Source of the DNA: Companilactobacillus insicii
GTDB taxonomy: Bacteria; Bacillota; Bacilli; Lactobacillales; Lactobacillaceae
Direction: 5' to 3'
Assembly (NCBI RefSeq): GCF_003946015.1
Contig: NZ_RHNU01000003.1
Location: 1-64,000 of the forward strand
Length of the DNA: 64,000 nucleotides
The notes beneath the pieces are model-generated. The model was not told the origin of the DNA. It saw only the letters and a list, made by a program, of their open reading frames with translations, and did not search any database. The position numbers and the translations under genes were made by a program. Within the stretch, counting starts at the first letter, position 1, and every line of letters starts with the position of its first letter. Below, in pieces: positions 1-7,892 of the stretch.

Positions 1-3
1 GTG

Positions 4-34
4 CATAAAAATAGGCATCCTCATTGAGGATGCC
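4..34 (-). terminator. rho-independent terminator
   Basis: Read on the minus strand, a perfect 9-10 bp stem (arms 14-22 and 26-34) with a 3-nt loop is followed by a T-rich tail toward base 1. It lies just past the stop of the gene at 81-938. Confidence 0.75.
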
Positions 35-80
35 CATAGGCCAAAAATCATTCATCAATACTATTTGACAAAGAGCCTTT

Positions 81-938
81 TTAATTCAATTTCAATGTTA
101 AAAACTCTTTTAATCCAGTCGCTGGACGTCCCATTATTTTTTGATAATCATCAGTTAATGTATCAAGTAAACCCATACCACCGGCTTTATACATTGAAGC
201 TAACATATGGCCTTCTCCACCTTGATCATACATATCACCAAACTCTTTTAGAGTAACTGGCTGATAACCAATCTTATGACCTGAAACTTCAGTTAAAACA
301 GATGCCAATTCAGTCATAGTATAATTTTTATCTTGAGTTAATGTATAGACTTTGCCATCCTGACGCAATTCGTCATCTGTAGCAACCTTGGCAAAAGCTT
401 TTGCACTATCTTCTAAGCTAATGAACGACAAAGCTTCTTTTCCGACTGGATAAATTACATTTTTGCGCTCAATTAACTCTGGCAAATATGGTACCAACGG
501 ATCAGCATAGAGCGCATTTTTAATAATCGTATAATGCAAATCTGATTCTGCCAATCGACGTGGTAAGTAACCGTAGAACGCTGACAAATCAAAAGGATTG
601 TTTGCCTGATCCGCAATAAATCCCATTGCCAAAATATGACCAATCTTAGCTTTTTCAGCTGCCGAAATAACATTCTCTAACTCAGTTACTCGACTAAAAC
701 TGTCATGACTTTTACTTGGAACATAAATAAATACGTCCTTGCCAGTTAAAGCCTTGACCATCATATCCTCGTTTAAATAGTCAATTGGCAACACTTCTAA
801 TCCTTGATCAGATAATTTTTTTGCTTTACTTACAGTATGAACACCAACACTTATATCAGAGTTAGGTACAAGTTTCATTACTTCTTTTAATATTTGTGAT
901 CCTAAATGACCCGTTGCACCAGTAATAATATATTTCAT
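81..938 (-). CDS. NmrA-like NAD(P)-binding oxidoreductase (QorB type)
   Basis: Atypical short-chain dehydrogenase of the NmrA/QorB group, a cytoplasmic protein expected to bind NAD(P)H; family members are quinone reductases or redox sensors, and the substrate cannot be read from sequence. The N-terminus ITGATGHLG (residues 5-13) is the Rossmann glycine motif, and 285 aa is normal for the group. The start at 938 is chosen because AGAGGT lies about 9 nt upstream; extending to 980 adds 14 residues ahead of the Rossmann strand with no ribosome site. It follows the ABC operon by 93 nt with no terminator between, so read-through is possible, but a separate promoter is equally likely. Confidence 0.85.
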   Translation of the reverse strand: MKYIITGATGHLGSQILKEVMKLVPNSDISVGVHTVSKAKKLSDQGLEVLPIDYLNEDMMVKALTGKDVFIYVPSKSHDSFSRVTELENVISAAEKAKIGHILAMGFIADQANNPFDLSAFYGYLPRRLAESDLHYTIIKNALYADPLVPYLPELIERKNVIYPVGKEALSFISLEDSAKAFAKVATDDELRQDGKVYTLTQDKNYTMTELASVLTEVSGHKIGYQPVTLKEFGDMYDQGGEGHMLASMYKAGGMGLLDTLTDDYQKIMGRPATGLKEFLTLKLN

Positions 939-1031
939 ATTTGGATACCTCTCAACTTTCAATACACACATGTTACTCAATTAGTTACAAGTATGCAAAT
1001 ATTCAGTTCTTAACTATGTCTTGCCACAATC

Positions 1032-1796
1032 TTATAGTCTTTTCTTATTTAGTATCAGTATCGCCAAATAAATAATTACTATTGATGAAACGATAGTAAT
1101 CCAAATTGCAGGCATAATAGTATCAATTTGTTTAGTCCCTTTGATTAGCGACATATTATCGGTCACTAAAGCAATAGGATTATAATGTTTGAACTCTTTA
1201 AATAAATTCAATAGTGTCAATATAATAAAAACAACCACCGCAGTTAAAAATCCCATGTAATTACTATTACTTAAAGTTGAACCAAAGATCGTGACTGCAA
1301 CAAACATCAATCCAAATATTATCAACAGACTCATACCCGACCAAACGTTAGGTGTCTTATTGTCGGGGAAATAATATGCTGTATACGCCCAATTAATCAA
1401 AAAGGTAATCAATATTGCGAAACACCACTGCATATACGCCACAAAATATTTGGCAATAATAATTGAATATCTCGATAATCCTTTTGTAACGAGATTTACC
1501 AAGGTACCTCGAGAAACTTCGCCACTAACCGTTCCACTAAAAATAACAACTAAAACAAAAATCCCAATTTGTGTCATATTTTTATAATATTGTTGCCAAG
1601 CATCGATACTTGTCGGATCAGGCATTTTGATAGTAAAGCTACTACTCGAAGCCATCTTTAATATATCCGGCGTTAGTTTAGCCATAAGTGGACCTTCAAT
1701 TCCGAAGATAATAAAGACAATAGCGATAATTAGTAGATGATAACTACGCAATGATTCTAACGACTCTTTTCGAATAAAAAACCATGTATTCCTCAT
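1032..1796 (-). CDS. ABC-2 type transporter permease
   Basis: Membrane half of an ABC exporter. About six hydrophobic segments are visible, with a large loop after the first one (residues about 36-70), as in ABC-2 permeases such as the antibiotic- or peptide-resistance exporters. The ATG overlaps the stop of the ATPase gene by 4 nt (ATGA) and has GGAGGT 6 nt upstream, so the two are translationally coupled. It is the last gene of a four-gene operon with an XRE regulator. The substrate is unknown; drug, peptide or bacteriocin export is only a family-based guess. Confidence 0.85.
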   Translation of the reverse strand: MRNTWFFIRKESLESLRSYHLLIIAIVFIIFGIEGPLMAKLTPDILKMASSSSFTIKMPDPTSIDAWQQYYKNMTQIGIFVLVVIFSGTVSGEVSRGTLVNLVTKGLSRYSIIIAKYFVAYMQWCFAILITFLINWAYTAYYFPDNKTPNVWSGMSLLIIFGLMFVAVTIFGSTLSNSNYMGFLTAVVVFIILTLLNLFKEFKHYNPIALVTDNMSLIKGTKQIDTIMPAIWITIVSSIVIIYLAILILNKKRL

Positions 1797-2698
1797 GACG
1801 TTACCTCCATGAAAATATCTTCTAAACTAGTCTCCTGACTCTTCATAGAGATTGGAACTAAATGATTTTTTAACAGTAACTTCAATGCTGACTCCGCATT
1901 AGTATGATAATCATCCTCATAATTTAATATTACTTTTCTTTGCTTAAGAATACTCTTAGGTCCAATAATCTGATTAGCTCGTTGGGCCAACGCATTTGAT
2001 TCGAATTCAAAAATAATTTGTGACTTGGCATATTGTTGTTTCAAATTATCCAAGCTATCATTAGCCTTAAGTATACCGTCATGCAGAATTCCAACACGAT
2101 CACTAATACGCTCTACATCATTCAAAATATGTGTTGAAAAAATTATTGTTGTTTTTCCTTTTAAACTAGCTAACAAACTAAGAAATTCACTACGTCCTAT
2201 TGGATCCAAAGCTGATGTTGGTTCATCACAGATCAACAATCTAGGACTATTAAGCAACGCTTGAGCAATGCCTAGTCGCTGTTTCATCCCACGAGAAAAT
2301 CCATGAATCCTACGTTTGTTAATAGGTAAATCTACAGTTTTTAACATTTTTACAATTTTGTTCGGCAAGTCTCTCTTGGGAATACCTGTTAATTGTCCAC
2401 ATAAAGTCAAATATTCAGTTGGATTCATATAACCATAATATTCTGGTACATCCGGTAAATATTCAATTTCACGATTAATATTAGAATTTCCATAATGAAC
2501 TTTTGTACCATCTATCAAAATATTTCCAGAATCAATCGTCTCCAATCCTAAGATCATCTTCATTGTAGTAGTTTTACCGGCTCCATTCTCACCAACAAAT
2601 CCGAAAATAGAGCCTTCAGGAACCTCAAAGTTAAGTCCTTTTAATACTTGCTTATCGCCAAAGCTCTTTTTAACATCATGCAATTCAAGAAGTGCCAT
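1793..2698 (-). CDS. ABC transporter ATP-binding protein
   Basis: Cytoplasmic ATPase that drives the adjacent ABC-2 permease. Walker A is GENGAGKTT (about residues 36-44), the signature region is unusual (FSRGMKQRLGIAQAL, with SRG in place of the common SGG), Walker B is LLICDEPTSALDP and the switch histidine is in IFSTHI. The C-terminal third after about residue 215 is the accessory domain usual in exporter ATPases of about 300 aa. Its ATG overlaps the stop of the small PLDc_N gene by one base. Exporter rather than importer is inferred from the ABC-2 partner and the absence of a binding protein. Confidence 0.92.
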   Translation of the reverse strand: MALLELHDVKKSFGDKQVLKGLNFEVPEGSIFGFVGENGAGKTTTMKMILGLETIDSGNILIDGTKVHYGNSNINREIEYLPDVPEYYGYMNPTEYLTLCGQLTGIPKRDLPNKIVKMLKTVDLPINKRRIHGFSRGMKQRLGIAQALLNSPRLLICDEPTSALDPIGRSEFLSLLASLKGKTTIIFSTHILNDVERISDRVGILHDGILKANDSLDNLKQQYAKSQIIFEFESNALAQRANQIIGPKSILKQRKVILNYEDDYHTNAESALKLLLKNHLVPISMKSQETSLEDIFMEVTS

Positions 2699-2907
2699 CA
2701 GTACGTCTCCCGTCCAATAATGAAGTACAAAATAGCTCCAATTGGATTAAAAAGTAGTGTTAATAAGACCCACAATAAACGATTACCTACACGGTAATTT
2801 TTGTGTCTAAAAATATGAACTAAGGCGGCAACATCTAAAATAACTTCAAGTAAAATCAATGGAATAAAAAGTGGTAAATTATTCATAAAAATATCCGTAT
2901 TATTCAT
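2698..2907 (-). CDS. small PLDc_N-domain membrane protein
   Basis: A 69-aa protein with two membrane segments (about residues 9-32 and 43-66) separated by the basic turn RHKNYRVGNR, and an ending LLFNPIGAILYFIIGR. This is the phospholipase D nuclease N-terminal (PLDc_N) membrane module found alone in many Firmicutes, here without any catalytic domain. It overlaps the XRE gene by 8 nt and the ATPase gene by 1 nt, so it belongs to the operon. It may be an accessory subunit or immunity-type protein of the ABC exporter; its exact role is not known. Confidence 0.8.
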   Translation of the reverse strand: MNNTDIFMNNLPLFIPLILLEVILDVAALVHIFRHKNYRVGNRLLWVLLTLLFNPIGAILYFIIGRETY

Positions 2908-4030
2908 TGCTCATACGCTCCTTTACGCGATTCAAACGTTTAATAATAGCTTCAAATTCTAAATTGTCCTGATATTGTTTTAAAAACGGATTTTCAACGA
3001 CAATTGTAATAAAGTCTGACTTGAGCTGATTACCGTCACGAGGTAAAGAATGACCCAAATCAGTTTGATTCAGCCAATCATCAATCCCGTCGAAATATTC
3101 ATCACCGTGTAATCTAATAGGAAATTTCATATTATCCAATAAATCAACATATTGTGACAAACAATCCAACACTTGAGTAGTTCTTTTCATTTGTGCAAAT
3201 CCCATTATCGATGAAATGTAAAAATTAGCAACAATGGTTGGGTTAAGTTCTTTCAATGAAAAAGACTCAACAAGTGATAGTCCCTTTTTGTAAGTTGAAA
3301 CGAACTTCTCAGGCTTGTCTATTAATAATTGTAAATAATTGTTGATTTGACTAAGCATAACAACGACATATTGGAATAGAGAACTTTGAACAGTGGTTAT
3401 TGCCTTTTGCCTCTCTCCTTTTGCTTTATATGCCCAGGCAATTAGGCTTTCAGTAGAATAATATTCCGGAACATACTCCCCCAAAGTATCTAGAACTTCA
3501 TCCGGCTTATTTAACATTAAAGAACAATATGCTGAATAGTTGGTGGCCTTATCTAGCAAGACTGGATCATTGGATATTTCTAAAACATGACTAAATAATT
3601 CTTGAGCTTTACTCAAATATGTCTTAATTTTATCCTCCTTAGATTGACCTGGAAGCAAATCACCATGGTTCAACAACAACTGACCAATTTCCAATATAAA
3701 TGGTGCACATGAATAATACCGATGTGTTACGTCTTCAATTGAATTCCAAACTTCTTCCGGAGTTTTAGTTTCAAATTCAGCAGATATAGATGTATAAATA
3801 TGACGAATTTGTTCAGTTGAAAGATTATTACTATAATCCATCAAATCATCGATAGAAATATTAAAATAACTAGCCAAAAGTGGGACCAACGTAATGTCTG
3901 GATAAGATTGACCATTCTCCCACTTAGATATAGATGCTTTAGAGACACCAATAAAATCAGCGAGTTGCTGTTGCGTAATTTTCTGTTTTTTGCGATTCTG
4001 TAAAATAATATTTCCCATATTCAGCCTCAT
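2900..4030 (-). CDS. XRE-family transcriptional regulator with helical C-terminal domain
   Basis: Likely local regulator of the exporter operon it opens. The N-terminal helix-turn-helix (about residues 4-58) reads QQQLADFIGVSKASISKWENG, cut here to its recognisable core, typical of XRE/Cro proteins. The remaining 315 residues are all-helical and rich in paired helices like the TPR domain of Rgg/PlcR-type or similar sensors; the ligand is unknown. An upstream TTG at 4042 lies inside the ribosome site itself, so the ATG at 4030, 5 nt after GGAGG, is the start. The gene overlaps the PLDc_N gene by 8 nt. Autoregulation through the repeat at 4086-4111 is a reasonable inference. Confidence 0.85.
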   Translation of the reverse strand: MRLNMGNIILQNRKKQKITQQQLADFIGVSKASISKWENGQSYPDITLVPLLASYFNISIDDLMDYSNNLSTEQIRHIYTSISAEFETKTPEEVWNSIEDVTHRYYSCAPFILEIGQLLLNHGDLLPGQSKEDKIKTYLSKAQELFSHVLEISNDPVLLDKATNYSAYCSLMLNKPDEVLDTLGEYVPEYYSTESLIAWAYKAKGERQKAITTVQSSLFQYVVVMLSQINNYLQLLIDKPEKFVSTYKKGLSLVESFSLKELNPTIVANFYISSIMGFAQMKRTTQVLDCLSQYVDLLDNMKFPIRLHGDEYFDGIDDWLNQTDLGHSLPRDGNQLKSDFITIVVENPFLKQYQDNLEFEAIIKRLNRVKERMSNE

Positions 4031-4085
4031 ATTTGCCTCCAATAAATTACTTTATAAACTAATTATATTAGGTAGACAAAATTAA

Positions 4086-4111
4086 GTATAGCGATACAAA
4101 GTTAACTATAC
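4086..4111. promoter_or_regulatory. inverted repeat upstream of XRE gene (candidate operator)
   Basis: GTATAG and CTATAC form a 6-bp inverted repeat separated by 14 bp, about 55 bp upstream of the XRE start. The position suits an autoregulatory operator. Only the repeat is seen; binding is inferred. Confidence 0.35.
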
Positions 4112-4130
4112 ATACTAATAATCAACTATG

Positions 4131-4162
4131 GAGAAACAAAAAAGCTGCATTTCTGCAGCTTT
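4131..4162 (-). terminator. rho-independent terminator
   Basis: A perfect 9-bp stem (4141-4149 with 4154-4162, 4-nt loop) followed on the minus strand by a run of six T, then GTTT. It lies 11 nt past the stop of the DUF916 gene and ends that unit. Confidence 0.85.
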
Positions 4163-4173
4163 TGCTCTATTTA

Positions 4174-5193
4174 TTAATGTTTATTAACACGTCTCTTGCG
4201 ATATTCCAAAATAACTAAGATCATTACCAACAAAATTGCGATGATAAAGGCAATCAATAAGTAATTTGGTCCTGAATTCTTAACGACAGATGTCTTAGCT
4301 AGTTTCTTAGCCGTTTCAGTTGTAATGGTGAACTTACGGTCAAAGTGCCAGCTAGTTGTGCCTGATTTAGCATCCAATACAAGCTCATAAGTTCCAGACT
4401 TCAAAGTTTGCGATGGACTACCAATTAAATAATCAAAGTCGCTATTTGGTGCCATAGATAATTTAGATCTCTTTTGAGAGTAAACTTGTTTACCTTTCAT
4501 ATCTTTGACTGTCGCATTGACAGATATATTATCAATTATTGAAGGTGTAGGATTAATCAAATTAGCAGCCACATAATTATAGTTGTTAAACTGTTTCTCA
4601 CTAATGTCACCTAATTGAATCTTAGGTTTGATTTTATCTTCATTTTGTTTTAATTCCAATCCGATAACATAAGCATATTCATTATTAATGCTGATGCCTT
4701 TTTTCTTTGCTTTTGGTGCGGAAGTTATCTCTTGAACTCTAATTCCACCAAGAATCACTCCTGAAAAATTATCCTTAGGAGAATCTAGATGAACAGTTAC
4801 TAATTTAGTCGAGTTAGCATCAACTACTACATCTTGCGGACTTGTTACTAATGATTCAATATTGTATTTTAATTCATCTTTTTCAGGTGATCCATGGGTA
4901 CCATAATCAATAATACCATTGTTATTAGTCAGGCCACGATTTACTGACACTTCATAGTGGTGGCTCTCATTATCTTTATTATTAATTTTGATAGTCAAAT
5001 CTTGACTTTGTCCTGGAGTCACTTTCAGATCAAAGTATGCCCCAGACTTTTCAATTTGATTGTCCGGCAAATCCGCCCCGACCGTATAATTCAAAGTATC
5101 GGCCTTAACAGAAGTGGTTCCCGCTACTAAAAATACAAATAATGCACTGAACATTAAAGCAATTGGTAAGAATATTTTCTTTATCATTATCAT
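4174..5193 (-). CDS. cell-surface protein with DUF916 and DUF3324 domains (WxL-associated)
   Basis: Membrane-anchored extracellular protein of the type encoded beside WxL proteins in lactobacilli and enterococci; the N-terminal DUF916 part is known as a WxL-interacting peptidoglycan-binding domain. Seen here: signal peptide (residues about 1-31, ending VKA-DT), DUF916 region (about 35-160) with FSGVILGGIRV, DUF3324 region (about 165-290), and a C-terminal membrane helix (about 307-328) followed by the basic tail EYRKRRVNKH. A WxL-domain gene lies immediately upstream, which fits a shared surface complex. The start may be this ATG or the one 6 nt downstream; both sit close to AGGAAGG. Confidence 0.88.
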   Translation of the reverse strand: MIMIKKIFLPIALMFSALFVFLVAGTTSVKADTLNYTVGADLPDNQIEKSGAYFDLKVTPGQSQDLTIKINNKDNESHHYEVSVNRGLTNNNGIIDYGTHGSPEKDELKYNIESLVTSPQDVVVDANSTKLVTVHLDSPKDNFSGVILGGIRVQEITSAPKAKKKGISINNEYAYVIGLELKQNEDKIKPKIQLGDISEKQFNNYNYVAANLINPTPSIIDNISVNATVKDMKGKQVYSQKRSKLSMAPNSDFDYLIGSPSQTLKSGTYELVLDAKSGTTSWHFDRKFTITTETAKKLAKTSVVKNSGPNYLLIAFIIAILLVMILVILEYRKRRVNKH

Positions 5194-5249
5194 CCATCCT
5201 TCCTAGTCAAGAACGAGATGTGAGGTTACAAGCCTCAAATTTCGATAAA

Positions 5250-5277
5250 AGAAAGGCAATACATTTTAGTATTGTCC
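5250..5277 (-). terminator. weak terminator between the WxL and DUF916 genes
   Basis: An imperfect stem around CAATAC/GTATTG (5257-5262 with 5269-5274) is followed on the minus strand by CTTTCTTTT. It could reduce, rather than stop, transcription from the WxL gene into the DUF916 gene. Confidence 0.35.
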
Positions 5278-5302
5278 TTCAAAAAATATTTTAAAATACT
5301 TT

Positions 5303-5920
5303 CTATGATGGAGCATCAGACAACGTCCAAGTCAACGTTGATTCATATGCGGCTGGTAAATTACCAGCTGGTACGTACAATGATGCTTCATTGTTTGCAT
5401 ATTGCGTTGTATAAGCACCAACACCAGCTCCAGCGGCAGCACTTTCAACTTGAACCGCCGTTGAACTCAATGTAAGTGGTGTAATGTATGATGGTGCAGC
5501 TGAGACATTGGTTGAATCATCAGCTGTGATTGGATCTGTAGTGGTTGAATCTAGTGACAACGTAGCACCCTTAAGAGTTAATGCGCTACCTGAAGCCGTA
5601 TCTTTAAATGGTGTAGTTTGGGCAACAGTTACATTCCAACCTGAAGCAAATCCTGGGTTAGTTACATGTAGTGCAGAAATAGCAGTAGATGCATATGTTG
5701 TTTTACCAACAGAATAGTTTTGACTACCAAAGCTGATTGTTGGAACTTTATCCAAAGCTAGAGAACCTGTTTGTAGAATTGTCGCATCAGAAGCTGACGT
5801 TTGTGGTGCTGGACTCGTTTCTGGCGATGTCGTCGTGTCGGCTGCTACCGTCAAGACTGTCGAGACTGCCCCAAGGGCGATTGCTCCCAACACAGCCGTT
5901 CCCTTAATTAATTTTTTCAT
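5303..5920 (-). CDS. WxL-domain surface protein
   Basis: Secreted protein that should bind peptidoglycan non-covalently through its C-terminal WxL domain. It has a signal peptide (about residues 1-27), a Thr/Ser/Pro-rich spacer (about 28-50) and a domain carrying the two diagnostic motifs, WNV in SGWNVTVAQT (near residue 95) and WTL in the final LTWTLSDAPS. The length of 205 aa is typical of simple WxL proteins. It is followed at 110 nt by the DUF916-DUF3324 protein, its usual partner. Strings of alanine, serine and threonine make the composition unlike its cytoplasmic neighbours, as expected for a wall protein. Confidence 0.92.
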   Translation of the reverse strand: MKKLIKGTAVLGAIALGAVSTVLTVAADTTTSPETSPAPQTSASDATILQTGSLALDKVPTISFGSQNYSVGKTTYASTAISALHVTNPGFASGWNVTVAQTTPFKDTASGSALTLKGATLSLDSTTTDPITADDSTNVSAAPSYITPLTLSSTAVQVESAAAGAGVGAYTTQYANNEASLYVPAGNLPAAYESTLTWTLSDAPS

Positions 5921-6099
5921 GATTTAATCCTCGAATAAAAAAGCTTTCTCGTAAAAATACTATTTTATTTGGATGCCATTAATATGTTTAAACATCCACC
6001 GTCTTTATAGTCCTTTTATTATCCGTTATCAAAATAAACGCTCAAAAAAAATAAACTAAAGACATAATAAAAATATCTTTAATTTATATTATCAAATCA

Positions 6100-6288
6100 T
6101 TACCATTTATCATGATTCCACAAACGTCCATCAAGTTCATGCTGTATTTGATCAGTTCTAGTAGTTTGTTCAATGACAACTTTTTTCAATGCTGTTAAAA
6201 ATGCACGTTTTTCATATTCAGGTTGAGAATCTTTTAGTTGATCAATCTGTTGGAGCAACCACTCTGATTGTTCATTCATATTATTCAT
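6100..6288 (-). CDS. small hypothetical protein coupled to the flavodoxin-fold reductase
   Basis: A 62-aa, mostly helical soluble protein with no family recognised; it contains acidic and basic residues throughout and ends in LWNHDKW. The ATG at 6288 is chosen because AAGG lies 5 nt upstream, while the GTG at 6294 overlaps the ribosome site. It overlaps the end of the reductase gene by 8 nt, so it is translated from the same message. A partner or stability factor for the reductase is possible but not shown. Confidence 0.65.
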   Translation of the reverse strand: MNNMNEQSEWLLQQIDQLKDSQPEYEKRAFLTALKKVVIEQTTRTDQIQHELDGRLWNHDKW

Positions 6289-6973
6289 CCTCACCTTCCT
6301 TAATCATCTTCAAAGTGTCACTAACTTGATCTAAATCTTCCATATTCTGAACAAAAGTATCTAGAATCAAGTTACCCATGACTTTATCACCATTCTCAAG
6401 ATTATCAACAAAATCATGAAGTCGCTGCTCAAACCACTGTTGGCAATTTACTAACGAATCAGGCAATTGTTGAGTTAAATAACGTTGATAATCAATTAAC
6501 ATCTGCATTTGTTCATCCTCTGACATGTACCAAAATTGTGGCACTGCAAACAGTGGCATGATCTTCATTTTTCCTAAATTTGCAATCGCTCGATATGGCG
6601 CCATGGCTTCATCTAAGGTGATGTTCTCGGTCGCTCCTTTTTTGAAATCCTTCAATGGCATACCTGTTGTTACGACAATACCAAATTGCTTGTTTTCTAA
6701 TGGAAAACTTCCATCACCATAAATAAAATTACGAGTAAGAACCTTATCTTCCCACTTTTTCAGCCCATATGGCGCAGCATACCAATACAGTGGAAATTGA
6801 AAAATAATTCTATCCGCCTGACGTAACAAATCCTGTTCTTTTGATATATCGATGCTATCCAAAGATTCAACATGATGCCAAACGGCTTTTGATTCTTCTG
6901 CACCTTTTTTTAAAAATTGTTGTGTTTGAGAATTATCAATTTCTGGATGTGAAACAATAATTAAAGTTTTCAT
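6281..6973 (-). CDS. NAD(P)H-dependent FMN oxidoreductase, flavodoxin_2 fold
   Basis: Cytoplasmic flavin reductase of the NQO/KefF/YwrO group, which passes two electrons from NAD(P)H to quinones or similar acceptors. The N-terminal strand MKTLIIVSHPE and the segment FQFPLYWYAAPYGLKKWED (near residues 58-76) are the FMN-binding hallmarks, followed by a GKMKIMPLFAVPQFWYM region. At 230 aa it is longer than the usual 170-200 aa because of an acidic C-terminal extension. TGGAGGTG lies 8 nt before the ATG. The natural acceptor cannot be told from sequence. Confidence 0.87.
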   Translation of the reverse strand: MKTLIIVSHPEIDNSQTQQFLKKGAEESKAVWHHVESLDSIDISKEQDLLRQADRIIFQFPLYWYAAPYGLKKWEDKVLTRNFIYGDGSFPLENKQFGIVVTTGMPLKDFKKGATENITLDEAMAPYRAIANLGKMKIMPLFAVPQFWYMSEDEQMQMLIDYQRYLTQQLPDSLVNCQQWFEQRLHDFVDNLENGDKVMGNLILDTFVQNMEDLDQVSDTLKMIKEGEDE

Positions 6974-7109
6974 AATTCACACCTCCATAGTGTTTTTAGA
7001 ATAACATATTTTGATTATTACAGCTTCTCACAAGATTCGGTCTAAGTGATATAATTAGTGAATATAAACGTAAACATAAATTTGTTATTTAAATTACTTG
7101 GAGGATAAA

Positions 7110-7820
7110 ATGCAAAAAATTATCGTTGATCCAGAATTCTGGGAAATATTTCCTGATGTTGAAATCTCTTGTATGACAGCACACAATATTGATAATCATG
7201 ATGATAGCAATGTTCCTGATAACTTAATTCAACATGCTAATGAGGTTGCTAAGAAATGGGTACCTGATGACCCAATTAGTGCCAATCCTGTTGTACACGC
7301 TTGGCGCGAAGCATACCGGAAATTCAAAACCAAAAAAGGTGCACGTAACGCCGTTGAAAACCTTCTAAAACGGGCTAAAAACGATAAAGGAGTTGGTAAT
7401 ATCAATCCGGTGGTTGATGTTTATAACTCCGTATCGCTTGAATATGCATTTCCAATTGCTGCTGAGGATTTAGATAACATAGTTGGTGACGTCCACTTAA
7501 CAGTAGCTAAAGGTGGAGAACCATTTGTACCAATCGGTGAAGATGAGACTGAAGAAGCACTACCTGGTGAGGTTATTTATCGCGATGACAAAGGTGTTCT
7601 TTCTCGTTGCTGGGCATGGCGTGATAGCTCTCGTGTAGAAGCCACTGATGATACCAAAAATCTATTATTCTACATGGAAAATATTCAACCTGAACGAAAA
7701 GACGATCATACTGAAGCTGGTAAACAGTTAATCAGTCGTTTCAAGGATTACTTAGATATCGACATCAACGATTTAACTATTATTAGTAAGGAAAATCCTG
7801 AGTTCATATTTAAAAAATAA
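7110..7820 (+). CDS. B3/B4 (PheT-like) tRNA-binding/editing domain protein
   Basis: Free-standing homologue of the B3/B4 domain of the phenylalanyl-tRNA synthetase beta chain, where it holds the editing site for mis-charged Tyr-tRNA. The features seen are the conserved VHAWREAYRKFKTKKGARNAVENLL segment (shown here only as its family hallmark near residues 64-90), NPVVDVYNSVSLEYAFPIAAEDLD, and the GEVIYRDDKGVLSRCWAWRDSS segment. Stand-alone members are proposed to act in tRNA or amino-acid quality control, but function is not established. ATG at 7110 follows TTGGAGGA; an in-frame TTG at 7098 overlaps that site. Single gene with its own terminator. Confidence 0.82.
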   Translation: MQKIIVDPEFWEIFPDVEISCMTAHNIDNHDDSNVPDNLIQHANEVAKKWVPDDPISANPVVHAWREAYRKFKTKKGARNAVENLLKRAKNDKGVGNINPVVDVYNSVSLEYAFPIAAEDLDNIVGDVHLTVAKGGEPFVPIGEDETEEALPGEVIYRDDKGVLSRCWAWRDSSRVEATDDTKNLLFYMENIQPERKDDHTEAGKQLISRFKDYLDIDINDLTIISKENPEFIFKK

Positions 7821-7823
7821 CTT

Positions 7824-7869
7824 AAAAATCGGATCAACATCTATTAATTAAATGTTGATCCGATTTTTT
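7824..7869. terminator. bidirectional terminator
   Basis: A perfect stem of about 17 bp (7824-7840 with 7852-7868, 11-nt loop) flanked by A and T runs on both sides. It can end the B3/B4 gene on the plus strand and the lectin gene at 7893 on the minus strand. Confidence 0.9.
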
Positions 7870-7892
7870 GTATTCAGCCAATTGAAATAAAA